A DNA stretch of 64,000 nt, taken from contig JAGDMU010000001.1 of the NCBI GenBank assembly GCA_017860615.1, positions 186,001 to 250,000 on the forward strand, given 5' to 3'. A model generated the notes under the pieces. That model ran no database searches and was not told where the DNA came from. It worked only from the letters and a program-made list of their open reading frames with translations. Both the position numbers and the translations under genes were made by a program. Positions 17,529 to 25,372 of this stretch are shown in pieces. The stretch comes from Pseudomonadota bacterium. Its GTDB lineage: Bacteria > Campylobacterota > Campylobacteria > Campylobacterales > Sulfurospirillaceae. Within the stretch, counting starts at the first letter, position 1; every line of letters begins with the position of its first letter.

Positions 17529-18119
17529 ATGGAGCGAATCGGTAGTTTTGTCAATAGTGCAAGTAATGACCTCTTTTTTAATGGCTGTTCGTCGTGTGAA
17601 GGGTTGTGTTGCAATGGGCTGAAAGGTTTTGCAGCATCTCCACTCATTTTAGAAGATTTTGAAGCAGTGTATCAACACTTTGCAATTGTATTTAGCTTTG
17701 ATGGAGAGGGCGAATTGGGTGTGTATGTTATGCTAAACGATGGAAAAGGGCATTGTAACTATTTTCTAAACAATCAATGTAGCATTTATGAACACCGTAC
17801 ACCTGCATGTAGGCTTTATCCGATAAGTCCTTATTTTGAGCATATTTTAGTCGATACAGCATGCCCTTCTGTTAATCCTGACATGGGTAAAATGATCTGT
17901 AAAGATGGCAAACTCAATGAAGCGTTTTATACCCAAAGGCTTGAAAATTTTGTAGCAAAACGTGAGGCAACAAAAGCGTTTTTAGAGAGCATTAAACACG
18001 AAGAGCATTTTACCTATTGTGGAGAGGTTTTGGGATTACCGTTGTTTCGATATGCTGGGCAAAGTGATAACCCTTATATCAAAATGCATCAAATGTCATT
18101 GTGCCATTTGAAGACATAA
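17529..18119 (+). CDS. YkgJ-family cysteine-cluster (Zn/Fe-chelating) protein
   Basis: 196 residues. A cysteine pattern FNGCSSCEGLCCNG at residues about 17-30, then NQCSIYEHRTPACRLYP and a fourth cluster residue in TACPSV, is the signature of the YkgJ/CxxCxxCC metal-binding family. The biochemical role of this family is not established. It is followed at 24 bp by a cyclophilin-like exported protein, and both stand behind AraC site C. Confidence 0.8.
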   Translation: MERIGSFVNSASNDLFFNGCSSCEGLCCNGLKGFAASPLILEDFEAVYQHFAIVFSFDGEGELGVYVMLNDGKGHCNYFLNNQCSIYEHRTPACRLYPISPYFEHILVDTACPSVNPDMGKMICKDGKLNEAFYTQRLENFVAKREATKAFLESIKHEEHFTYCGEVLGLPLFRYAGQSDNPYIKMHQMSLCHLKT

Positions 18120-18143
18120 GTTAAATAATAAGGAGAAAATCCT

Positions 18144-18587
18144 GTGATAAAAAAATATGTTTTGATACTTTTATGTATCTGTTTCAACATCTACGCCCAA
18201 GAAGTAAATGAGGCAACCATGCAAAAAGAAAAAACATTTAAAACACTTTTGATGAGCGTTGGTCAGCATACGTTTAAACTCAATTTGTATGAGAACGAAA
18301 CCACGAAGGCATTTATCAAAAAATTGCCTTTGACAATGGACATGAACGAACTGGGTGGAAACGAAAAATATTTTCACTTTTCAACCGCTCTGCCTACACA
18401 ATCATTCAATCCAAAGATGATTCATACTGGTGATGTGATGCTATGGGGAAACAATAGTTTGGTGCTGTTTTACAAAACCTTCTCAACGTCTTATGCTTAT
18501 ACAAAAATAGGATATATAGAAGATACAACACACCTCGAAGACGTGCTTGGGAAAGGGAATGTTGTAGTGAAGTTTGCATTGGAATAA
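18144..18587 (+). CDS. exported cyclophilin-like-fold protein
   Basis: 147 residues, starting with GTG behind AAGGAG. A signal peptide ends near NIYA (residue 18). The mature domain with LPLTMDMNELGGNEKYFHF, IHTGDVMLWGNNSLVLFYK and SYAYTKIGYI matches the bacterial cyclophilin-like domain family found beside flavodoxins and aldo-keto reductases. Prolyl isomerase activity has not been shown for these. Co-oriented with the cysteine-cluster gene and before the molybdenum hydroxylase operon. Confidence 0.8.
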   Translation: MIKKYVLILLCICFNIYAQEVNEATMQKEKTFKTLLMSVGQHTFKLNLYENETTKAFIKKLPLTMDMNELGGNEKYFHFSTALPTQSFNPKMIHTGDVMLWGNNSLVLFYKTFSTSYAYTKIGYIEDTTHLEDVLGKGNVVVKFALE

Positions 18588-18613
18588 TATGAATGTTCCA
18601 AGATATAAATATA

Positions 18614-18679
18614 CTTGGAGAAATAGGCAAGAATTATGGAGCTTTGTTCTATTACAAAAGTGTGACAAAATTCTATAAT
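18614..18679 (+). promoter_or_regulatory. AraC-type activator site D and -10 box, molybdenum hydroxylase operon
   Basis: GGAGAAATAGGCAA (18617-18630), GTTCTAT (18645-18651) and TATAAT (18674-18679). Same spacing as sites C, E and F. Confidence 0.65.
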
Positions 18680-18717
18680 ATCTTTTATAATACATGAATT
18701 TTACTCAAAGGATAACC

Positions 18718-19167
18718 ATGATTCAATTTACAGTAAATGATAAAGCTTATTCGGTAGACGTAGCCGAAGATACTCCCATTTTATGGATTTTACGAGAACA
18801 TCTGAATTTGACAGGAACGAAATTTGGCTGTGGTGCGGCGCAATGTGGCGCGTGTACAGTTTTATTGGGAAATGAGGCGATTCGCAGTTGTTCAACGCCT
18901 ATTAGCGAAGCCAATGGCAAGCATATTACGACGATTGAAACAACAAAAGATAAAGAGGTTAAAGCCCTTCAATACGCGTGGGTAGCAGAAGATGTTGCTC
19001 AGTGTGGCTATTGCCAACCAGGGCAGATTATGAATGCAGCCTCACTTTTGAAAAAAAATCCGCATCCCAATGAAGCCCAAATCATCGATGCCATGCGTGG
19101 GAATATCTGTCGTTGTGGTACGTACAACCGTATTAAATCTGCTATTGCCATTGTTGCGAAAGGATAA
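18718..19167 (+). CDS. 2Fe-2S subunit of xanthine-oxidase-family oxidoreductase (isoquinoline 1-oxidoreductase alpha-like)
   Basis: 149 residues from the ATG at 18718, which has AAAGGA 5 bp before it; an ATG at 18694 lies too close to the predicted transcription start. The N-terminal plant-type ferredoxin cluster shows CGAAQCGACTVL, and the second cluster shows CGYCQPGQI and NICRCGTY. It transfers electrons from the molybdenum subunit encoded 3 bp downstream. No FAD subunit gene is present, as in isoquinoline oxidoreductase and aldehyde-oxidising relatives. Confidence 0.92.
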   Translation: MIQFTVNDKAYSVDVAEDTPILWILREHLNLTGTKFGCGAAQCGACTVLLGNEAIRSCSTPISEANGKHITTIETTKDKEVKALQYAWVAEDVAQCGYCQPGQIMNAASLLKKNPHPNEAQIIDAMRGNICRCGTYNRIKSAIAIVAKG

Positions 19168-19170
19168 CCC

Positions 19171-21303
19171 ATGGAACTTACTCGAAGAGATTTTTTAAAA
19201 CACAGTTCATTTGTAGCTTCGGCATTTTTGGTTAGTTTTATCGTTCCTCAAAAGGCACGAGCGCAGATGGTAGACAACAGTGTGCCTGAACCCAATGCAT
19301 TCATACAAATTACGAAAAAAAATGAAATCACTTTCTTTTTACCACAAGCAGAAATGGGACAAGGAGCATACACGGTTCTTGCCATGTGTATCGCCGATGA
19401 GTTGGATGCCAAATGGGAAGATGTTTTTTTTGAACCAGCACCTGTCAAAGAGCTTTTTAACATTCCTGGAATGCCCATGATGCTAACAGGTGGGTCAAAT
19501 TCTGTTAAAACACGACACCTTCAAATGCGCCAAATTGGTGCATCTATTCGGGCAATGCTTAAGATTGCCGCTGCTAAGTATTGGAAGATTTCTGCTGATT
19601 TGATTCAGACAAAAAATGCCATCTTGACCAATACTAAAACAAAAGAATCTTTGCCGTATGGTTTCTTTACGGATGTCATAAAACTGATGAAGGCACCTGA
19701 AAAAGTAACGCTCAAAGAAAATTCGGAACTTACTTTAATTGGCAAGCCAACCAAGCGTCATCCTAAAGAGGCATGGGCAAAAGTGATGGGTCATACACAA
19801 TTTGGTATTGATGTGCGACTACCACATATGAAATACGCTGCTTTAATTCAGCCACGTGTTTTTGGTGCAACATTGAAAAGTTTTGATGCCACAGTAGCCC
19901 TTAAAAAGCCTGGTATTTTAAAAGTCAAACAACTCGCCAATCATAAGATCGCGATTATTGCTGAAAAGTGGTGGCAAGCAAAAGAAGCGATCAATGATGT
20001 TGTTGTAGAGTGGAATGAAAGGGATTTTGCCAAAATAAGCTCGAAAGATTTAGCCAAAGAGTATGAAAGTTATTTGGATAAAGAGTGCCTACCTATGCGT
20101 AAAGATGGCAATGTTGAAGAAGCTTTTGCCAATGCTCATAAAGTGGTCAAAGCCACGTTTAAATTCCCCTTTCTTGCACATGCCGCGATGGAGCCTTTAA
20201 ATTGTACTGTGCATCATCAAAAAGATAGCGCTTTTATGAGCATGGGTGGACAATTTCAAACGTTGTATCGCAACAAGTGTGCGGAAATCTACCAATTGCC
20301 ACCTGAGAAGGTTCAATACTATAACAACTATTTAGGAAGTAGTTTTGGCAGACGTGGTACGCCATCGGCCGATTTTGTGATTGATTCGATTTATGCGGCT
20401 CAAAATGAAGCGTGGCCTGTGATGACACTTTGGAGCAGGGAAGATGACATTAAAATGGGTTCTTACCGTCCAATGTATCGCAATAGTGCTGAAATGGCGA
20501 TTGATAAAGAGGGTAATATCTTAGGCTTTAAAGCCAAGGTTATTGGTCAATCCATGACAAAAGGGACTATTTTTGAATCTTTTATGTTCAAAGAGGGCAT
20601 TGATGCAACCCACAAAGAGGGTTTAACGGATCATCAGTATAAAGTAGGAAGTCATGACATACAAGGGTTTTGTCCTGATTCCCCAATACCTCTTTTATGG
20701 TTACGCTCTGTAGGACATACACAAACGGGACCTTTGGTTGAGGGCATTATCGACCAAGCAGCGGTTGCGGCAAATATGGACCCAATTGATTTTCGTATTA
20801 AAAACTTACAAAATCCTCGGTTTGTAGAGCTTTTAAAAAGTGTTGCTAAGCAGTCAAACTGGTACAAACGCGAAAAAAATAGTGGATATGGCGTGGCTGT
20901 TGTTGAGTCTTTTGGCAGTATTGTTGCGTATGTGGCTAAAGTGAAAGTGGAAAATAGTGACTATAAAGTTGAAAAGATTTGGGCTGCGGTGGATTGTGGA
21001 CTGGCTATTAACCCTTTAAATGTCGAAAATCAAATTATCAGTGCGGTAAATTTTAGTATTGGCATTACCAAATACAGTGAAATTACGATCAAAAACGGTG
21101 AGGCAGAGCAGAGTAATTTCTACGATTACACCGTATCGACGATAGCCGATACACCAGAAATTCATGTTGAGATTATCAACTCTGGTGAGAAAATTGGCGG
21201 CATGGGCGAACCAGGTGTTCCACCACTTTTCCCAGCTGTTGCCAATGCTCTTTTTGACGCAACGGGCAAACGCTATACTTCGTATCCGATTCGCTTAAGT
21301 TAG
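19171..21303 (+). CDS. molybdopterin-binding subunit of xanthine-oxidase-family oxidoreductase (IorB-like), Tat-exported
   Basis: 710 residues. The N-terminus TRRDFLK plus a hydrophobic stretch is a Tat signal, so the assembled enzyme with its small partner is probably exported. The GGQFQTLYRNKCAEIY region and the final GGMGEPGVPP match the molybdenum-cofactor pocket; the Glu in GEPG is the expected catalytic base. The family hydroxylates N-heterocycles or aldehydes next to carbonyl or imine carbon. The terminal acceptor is not encoded here (no cytochrome gene follows). Maturation genes xdhC-like and mocA-like follow directly. Confidence 0.92.
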   Translation: MELTRRDFLKHSSFVASAFLVSFIVPQKARAQMVDNSVPEPNAFIQITKKNEITFFLPQAEMGQGAYTVLAMCIADELDAKWEDVFFEPAPVKELFNIPGMPMMLTGGSNSVKTRHLQMRQIGASIRAMLKIAAAKYWKISADLIQTKNAILTNTKTKESLPYGFFTDVIKLMKAPEKVTLKENSELTLIGKPTKRHPKEAWAKVMGHTQFGIDVRLPHMKYAALIQPRVFGATLKSFDATVALKKPGILKVKQLANHKIAIIAEKWWQAKEAINDVVVEWNERDFAKISSKDLAKEYESYLDKECLPMRKDGNVEEAFANAHKVVKATFKFPFLAHAAMEPLNCTVHHQKDSAFMSMGGQFQTLYRNKCAEIYQLPPEKVQYYNNYLGSSFGRRGTPSADFVIDSIYAAQNEAWPVMTLWSREDDIKMGSYRPMYRNSAEMAIDKEGNILGFKAKVIGQSMTKGTIFESFMFKEGIDATHKEGLTDHQYKVGSHDIQGFCPDSPIPLLWLRSVGHTQTGPLVEGIIDQAAVAANMDPIDFRIKNLQNPRFVELLKSVAKQSNWYKREKNSGYGVAVVESFGSIVAYVAKVKVENSDYKVEKIWAAVDCGLAINPLNVENQIISAVNFSIGITKYSEITIKNGEAEQSNFYDYTVSTIADTPEIHVEIINSGEKIGGMGEPGVPPLFPAVANALFDATGKRYTSYPIRLS

Positions 21304-21311
21304 GAGAGAGG

Positions 21312-22268
21312 ATGTTTGAGCATAAAACGTTTATACGTTTTGTTGATGAAAGCTTTGAAAAAGGGTTAGACATCGTCTGTTTGAGCATCGTTCAAACGGA
21401 GGGTTCGACCTATCAAAAACCAGGTTCCACCATGCTTGTCAATTCTGCCAAGGAGATAGTAGGGGTTTTAAGTGGAGGATGCATTGAAGAGGCACTCCTT
21501 CACTGCTGTGATGAAGTACTTCAAAAGGGTGTTGGCAAGCTTGTCACGCATGAGCTTAGACTCCCTGATGATTCACTGCAGAGTTGGGAAGAGGGTATAG
21601 GATGTAATGGTTTAATTCAAGTATGGTTAGAGCCGTTTTACTATTCGAAAAACTATAGTGTTTTAGGGGAAGCAGTGTCGTATGCGAAAGAGGGCAAACG
21701 GGTTATATTTCATCGTTCTTTAGAAGGGAAAGCGCCATTTATAGAAACAGAAACAGTACATCAACCGATGCTGTATGATGAAGTCCATCATACACTCATT
21801 CAGCCAATAGAACCATGTTTCAAAGTCTTAATACTCGGTGTTGGCAGTGCGGTACAAGCGGTGATTGATATGGCAAATATCTTAGGTTGGCAAACCTATG
21901 TGTGCGATACACGAGCAGATGCTTTAGATGTGATAGTCAATGCCGATGAAAAGAGACTTTTTGCAAGTGCTACCGAGTGTGAAATACTGCTTGGAGAGGA
22001 GCGTTTTGATGCATGTGTGATTATGAGCCATCTGTTTAAAGCAGATAGCGCCTATCTTAAAAGTGCTCTTCATTCTAAAGCTTCGTATATCGGCCTTTTA
22101 GGCTCAAAAACACGTAGTCATAAAATCGTAGAGTTTTTGGGTGAGAGCATTACGTTAGATGAGCGTTTTCATGCACCTATTGGTTTAGGCATTGGAGCAA
22201 AAACTCCTCAAGCAATTGCCCTTGCCATCTGTGCACAAATAGAATCTGAAAAAAACAAAAGAGTATAA
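21312..22268 (+). CDS. XdhC/CoxI-family molybdenum cofactor insertion protein
   Basis: 318 residues. The N-terminal XdhC/CoxI segment has TEGSTYQKPGSTMLV and GGCIEEALL; a Rossmann-like C-terminal half holds LILGVGSAVQA and LLGSKTRSHK, ending APIGLGIGAKTPQAIALAI. XdhC proteins bind the sulfurated molybdenum cofactor and insert it into their hydroxylase. Located 8 bp after the catalytic subunit and 2 bp before the cytidylyltransferase-like gene, it serves this enzyme. Confidence 0.9.
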   Translation: MFEHKTFIRFVDESFEKGLDIVCLSIVQTEGSTYQKPGSTMLVNSAKEIVGVLSGGCIEEALLHCCDEVLQKGVGKLVTHELRLPDDSLQSWEEGIGCNGLIQVWLEPFYYSKNYSVLGEAVSYAKEGKRVIFHRSLEGKAPFIETETVHQPMLYDEVHHTLIQPIEPCFKVLILGVGSAVQAVIDMANILGWQTYVCDTRADALDVIVNADEKRLFASATECEILLGEERFDACVIMSHLFKADSAYLKSALHSKASYIGLLGSKTRSHKIVEFLGESITLDERFHAPIGLGIGAKTPQAIALAICAQIESEKNKRV

Positions 22269-22270
22269 CC

Positions 22271-22843
22271 ATGCATAATGATTTAGCGATTCTCATTCTA
22301 TCCGCTGGAAGTTCTTCAAGACTAGGACACCCTAAACAGTTGGTAATGTACCACGATGAGACATTGCTAAGACGAAGTGTGCAGCAGGCATTAGAGCTTA
22401 CTTCACACGTTTTTGTTGTGCTAGGGCATGCGTATGAGGCATGTGCGTCATGCCTTGAAGATTTAGCCGTAACATTGCTCTATCATCAAGAGTATGCCAA
22501 AGGGATCGGCTCTTCCATCGCTTTTGGTATCACACATACACTATCGTTTGACTACACACTCATTATGCTATGCGATCAGCCGTTAATTCCATTGGAGCAC
22601 TATCGCTCTCTTATTCGTTATATAGGGCAAGAGTGCCTTGTGGCTTCATCGTACTTGCCTAAAGAGAGAGTGGCAGTTCCCGCGATTTTTCCTAAGCGTT
22701 ATTATGAGCATCTTATGGCATTGTCAGGAGATAAAGGAGCACAAATGCTTCTTGCAGATGCCTCTTGCATACATGTGGCACTTAAGCAAGAGTTTACGGT
22801 TGACATCGATACCCAAGAGGATATAGAAAAATACCTTCAGTAA
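22271..22843 (+). CDS. MobA-like NTP transferase (MocA-type molybdopterin cytidylyltransferase)
   Basis: 190 residues. LILSAGSSSRLGHPKQLV is the nucleotide-binding loop of the MobA/MocA group and CDQP is the metal-binding motif. Linked to XdhC-family genes, these enzymes usually form the cytosine-dinucleotide cofactor used by the hydroxylase family, so MocA function is favoured over MobA. It ends 2 bp before the convergent araC paralogue; a small inverted repeat CAGTAAGTTTACTG spans both stop codons. Confidence 0.85.
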   Translation: MHNDLAILILSAGSSSRLGHPKQLVMYHDETLLRRSVQQALELTSHVFVVLGHAYEACASCLEDLAVTLLYHQEYAKGIGSSIAFGITHTLSFDYTLIMLCDQPLIPLEHYRSLIRYIGQECLVASSYLPKERVAVPAIFPKRYYEHLMALSGDKGAQMLLADASCIHVALKQEFTVDIDTQEDIEKYLQ

Positions 22844-22845
22844 GT

Positions 22846-23742
22846 TTACTGCACTAATTTCATGTGCGCTTTGGGAGAGAGTCCAAACATACGTGAATAT
22901 TCTCTGCTAAATTGGGAAGGACTTTCATAGCCAACCGAGAAAGCAACTTCTCCCACGTCTATATCTTGTGTTAAAATGATATGCCGTGCCTCTTGGAGCC
23001 TAAGTGTTTTTTGAAACTGCAAGGGGCTGAGTAGGGTGACTTTTTTGAAGTTGTGGTACAGTGAAGATTCACTCATCCCAAAGGATTTGGCAAGCTCTTT
23101 CATATTGATATTTTCAGAAAAATTACGTTTAATTTTAGAGATGATTTTGACAATTTGATGGGTGATACTGCCATCTTTGAGGTACTTTCGTAAGAAGTCG
23201 CCTCCCTCATCGGTCATGATAAGATACAAAATCTCTTTGATAATCATAGATGAGATAAATTTGAGATTGGAAGGCTCATCAAGTACGCGCACCAAACGTG
23301 TCAATGGGTCGATAAGCCTGTGTAAATCGCCATAACACAGCCCCGCTTCGGTGGATGGATTGAGGATAGGGGTAGGTGTTTTTATCTCTTTCATTACCTC
23401 GTAGATGTCTTCCATGGTAAAGGTGAGTTTGATAGCAATATAGGGCTTTTCTTTGGATGCCTCTTTAATGCGAACACGGGTTGTCACATGCACAGAGACT
23501 AAAAGGTATTTGCTTGGGTCATTGAGCGCATAAATGGTTTCACCCAGTATAACTTCTTTTCCACCTTGTAGGACAATGCACACAGATGGTTCATACGCAA
23601 CAGCGGCAAATTCTGCAGGTGTGTCTATCACATGAAAATGAAGCGATGGCAGGGGTGTTTCTATCACACGGTTATCAATATGTTTTGATTGAATGAGGCT
23701 GATAAGTTCAGCCTTATACGTTTCAAATAAAGTCTCTGTCAT
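22846..23742 (-). CDS. AraC-family transcriptional regulator, AraC_N (YqhC-like) type, paralogue 2
   Basis: 298 residues, alignable along its length with the regulator at 13330-14244: AraC_N domain with YEPSVCIVLQGGKEV, then two HTH units. The second HTH, VAFSVGYESPSQFSREYSRMFG, has the same recognition helix as the paralogue, so both should read the same half-site. It is the last gene of a four-gene minus-strand run starting behind AraC site E, which would make it autoregulated. Confidence 0.9.
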   Translation of the reverse strand: MTETLFETYKAELISLIQSKHIDNRVIETPLPSLHFHVIDTPAEFAAVAYEPSVCIVLQGGKEVILGETIYALNDPSKYLLVSVHVTTRVRIKEASKEKPYIAIKLTFTMEDIYEVMKEIKTPTPILNPSTEAGLCYGDLHRLIDPLTRLVRVLDEPSNLKFISSMIIKEILYLIMTDEGGDFLRKYLKDGSITHQIVKIISKIKRNFSENINMKELAKSFGMSESSLYHNFKKVTLLSPLQFQKTLRLQEARHIILTQDIDVGEVAFSVGYESPSQFSREYSRMFGLSPKAHMKLVQ

Positions 23743-23781
23743 GGTTATACACTACCTTTTTATTTAATGGTACAACAATGC

Positions 23782-24054
23782 TTAAGGATGTCGTACCAAA
23801 GATGCTGTCAGTCTTCGAACAATTGGCAATAAAATAAGCAGCGTTGGAAATGCTATAATCCATGATACACTCCATGAACTTATCCAGACATTTAAAAACT
23901 GAGATGTTATTCCTGCAATTTTAACGGTGCTGATAAATGAAACAAGCATGGTCATCAAAATAGAAAGTAAAAAAGGCATAATGATGCCGCCATATTTGGC
24001 TGGGAACTTTGGTATGCCAAAAATAATGGTTGATGAGGTTTTGGATGAATTCAC
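23782..24054 (-). CDS. DUF2798 family small membrane protein
   Basis: 90 residues from a GTG start behind AAGGA. KFPAKYGGIIMPFLLSILMT and WIIAFPTLLILLPIVRRL are the two membrane segments and flanks of DUF2798, a family with no assigned function often found with regulators and oxidoreductases. Sits between the Dabb gene and the araC paralogue, same strand. Confidence 0.8.
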   Translation of the reverse strand: MNSSKTSSTIIFGIPKFPAKYGGIIMPFLLSILMTMLVSFISTVKIAGITSQFLNVWISSWSVSWIIAFPTLLILLPIVRRLTASLVRHP

Positions 24055-24070
24055 GAAATATCCTTAAATT

Positions 24071-24358
24071 TTAGTGTTGATAGACAACGGTTTTTAACTC
24101 TGCCACTGCAGGTTTGATACGTTCAACCACTTCCACATGAATAGGGTCATACTCAAACACGTGCACATCTTCCATCGTGTCAAAGTCAAAAAGAGCGGCT
24201 AGATCAAACGCACGCTCTCCTAAAAGTAGATTGCCTCCCACTTCCATGTGTTTGATAACAGGCATTTTCCCCTCTAAACTCATAATATGTTGTTTGATGA
24301 GCGTCACGTTTTGTTCTGAATTATCAACTAGTTTAAATACAACGATAAAACGTATCAT
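24071..24358 (-). CDS. Dabb (stress-responsive alpha/beta-barrel) domain protein
   Basis: 95 residues. The start ATG at 24358 overlaps the previous stop as ATGA; an in-frame ATG four codons upstream is possible. MIRFIVVFKL at the N-terminus, the HMEVGGNLLLGERAFDLAALFDF middle and the YDPIHVEVVERIKP end match the Dabb family of small ferredoxin-like dimers. Some members are cyclases or protect against stress; the role here is unknown. Confidence 0.85.
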   Translation of the reverse strand: MIRFIVVFKLVDNSEQNVTLIKQHIMSLEGKMPVIKHMEVGGNLLLGERAFDLAALFDFDTMEDVHVFEYDPIHVEVVERIKPAVAELKTVVYQH

Positions 24359-24897
24359 GCATGGTTCCATTGTGCAGTTGTGATGATGCTCTGATACTCT
24401 TTAGCTTTTTGTGCAAGTTCGGTGTCAGTGATAGAGAGCGCACCATAAACAGTAAAAATCGGTGTGAAAACCATTTGTGTCATGAGCGCCATAGTTTGGA
24501 GTGGTTTTAAAAGCTCATTGATCGTTGCTTGCATCATGCCACTTGGTTGGTACGCTTCTTCTGCCGCTCCAATCGTCACACCCACTTTAAACTCTTTTCC
24601 TTTGAGTTTATCGCCCGTGCTACCAAATGCAAAGCCGTATTCTAGGACTTTATCTTGCCACTCTTTCAAAAGGCTTGGTGTGCTGTACCAATACAAAGGA
24701 AACTGAAAGATAATGCGGTCATGGGCAAGAAGAAGTGCTTGTTCTTTGGCGACATCAATCGCATCAGCATTTTTATAGGTGGCATAAATATCATGAACGG
24801 TGACATTTGGCTCGTCTTTGACTGTTTCGATAAGGGCTTTATTGAGTCTGGATTGTGCCATGTTAGGATGGGCTAAGATAATAAGTGTTTTTTGCAT
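24355..24897 (-). CDS. NAD(P)H oxidoreductase, flavodoxin-like fold (KefF/MdaB type)
   Basis: 180 residues. The ATG at 24897 is chosen because GGAG lies 7 bp upstream and because the open frame further upstream includes the -10 box of site E. TLIILAHPNMAQSRLNKALIE begins the flavodoxin-like fold; FQFPLYWYSTPSLLKEWQDKVL is the hallmark of the quinone-reductase-like FMN enzymes. These reduce quinones or other electrophiles by two electrons. First gene of the operon with Dabb, DUF2798 and AraC paralogue 2. Confidence 0.9.
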   Translation of the reverse strand: MQKTLIILAHPNMAQSRLNKALIETVKDEPNVTVHDIYATYKNADAIDVAKEQALLLAHDRIIFQFPLYWYSTPSLLKEWQDKVLEYGFAFGSTGDKLKGKEFKVGVTIGAAEEAYQPSGMMQATINELLKPLQTMALMTQMVFTPIFTVYGALSITDTELAQKAKEYQSIITTAQWNHA

Positions 24898-24933
24898 TGT
24901 ATAACTCCGTAACGTGTGAAATAAGATAGCAAA

Positions 24934-24999
24934 ATTATAAGATGTCTCTTTCAAAACCTACTAGAATGATTATCCTCATTTTTTGCCTATTTCTGCAAA
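24934..24999 (-). promoter_or_regulatory. AraC-type activator site E and -10 box (minus strand)
   Basis: Read on the minus strand: GCAGAAATAGGCAA near 24996-24983, ATTCTAG near 24967-24961, TATAAT at 24939-24934. It precedes the flavodoxin-fold reductase operon. Confidence 0.65.
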
Positions 25000-25160
25000 T
25001 ATTGCATAAGAATATATATGACCTTTACAATTAGTATTTGCCAATAACGAACTTTTATACATCATAAAAAATCAAAAAAGTCTCTTTGTATGTCAAAAAG
25101 ACTCTTTGAAAAACCTTTGCTTTATTATAATTTTCGTGATAATTCAAATAAGGATAAGAA

Positions 25161-25322
25161 ATGAAATTTAAACTTTTTTCTGTTTGTTTTCTATTTGTTT
25201 GGTGTTTAGGTGTTAATTTTATCTTTAACGGAAAAACATCTAGATATGTTAATATCGTTGAGCTTCACGCTCAAGAGATACTTACTGCACATGCACAAGG
25301 CATGCTTGTTGTGAGTGCATAG
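25161..25322 (+). CDS. small exported or membrane protein, 53 residues, unknown
   Basis: An ATG behind AAGGATAAG begins a 53-codon frame ending at TAG 25320-25322. The product opens MKFKLFSVCFLFVWCLGVNF, a signal peptide or single membrane helix, followed by a short polar tail with two similar stretches (ELHAQEILTA, HAQGMLVVSA). A TATAAT is present at 25126-25131 without a good -35, and the stem-loop at 25339-25364 follows. It occupies the only gene-sized gap between the minus-strand operons. No family recognised. Confidence 0.55.
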   Translation: MKFKLFSVCFLFVWCLGVNFIFNGKTSRYVNIVELHAQEILTAHAQGMLVVSA

Positions 25323-25338
25323 AATCTTTTAATAATGT

Positions 25339-25364
25339 TGGGTGGCTTTTAGTACTGCCACCCA
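25339..25364. terminator. bidirectional stem-loop between small ORF and yqhD-like gene
   Basis: TGGGTGGC pairs perfectly with GCCACCCA across a 10-base loop. It lies 9 bp beyond the stop codon of the minus-strand dehydrogenase and just after the small plus-strand gene. Confidence 0.6.
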
Positions 25365-25372
25365 CATGAAAA

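Noticed and set aside
24898-24954. Longer start of the flavodoxin-fold reductase at 24954
   Set aside because: It would lie upstream of the -10 box at 24934-24939; the ATG at 24897 has GGAG 7 bp before it.
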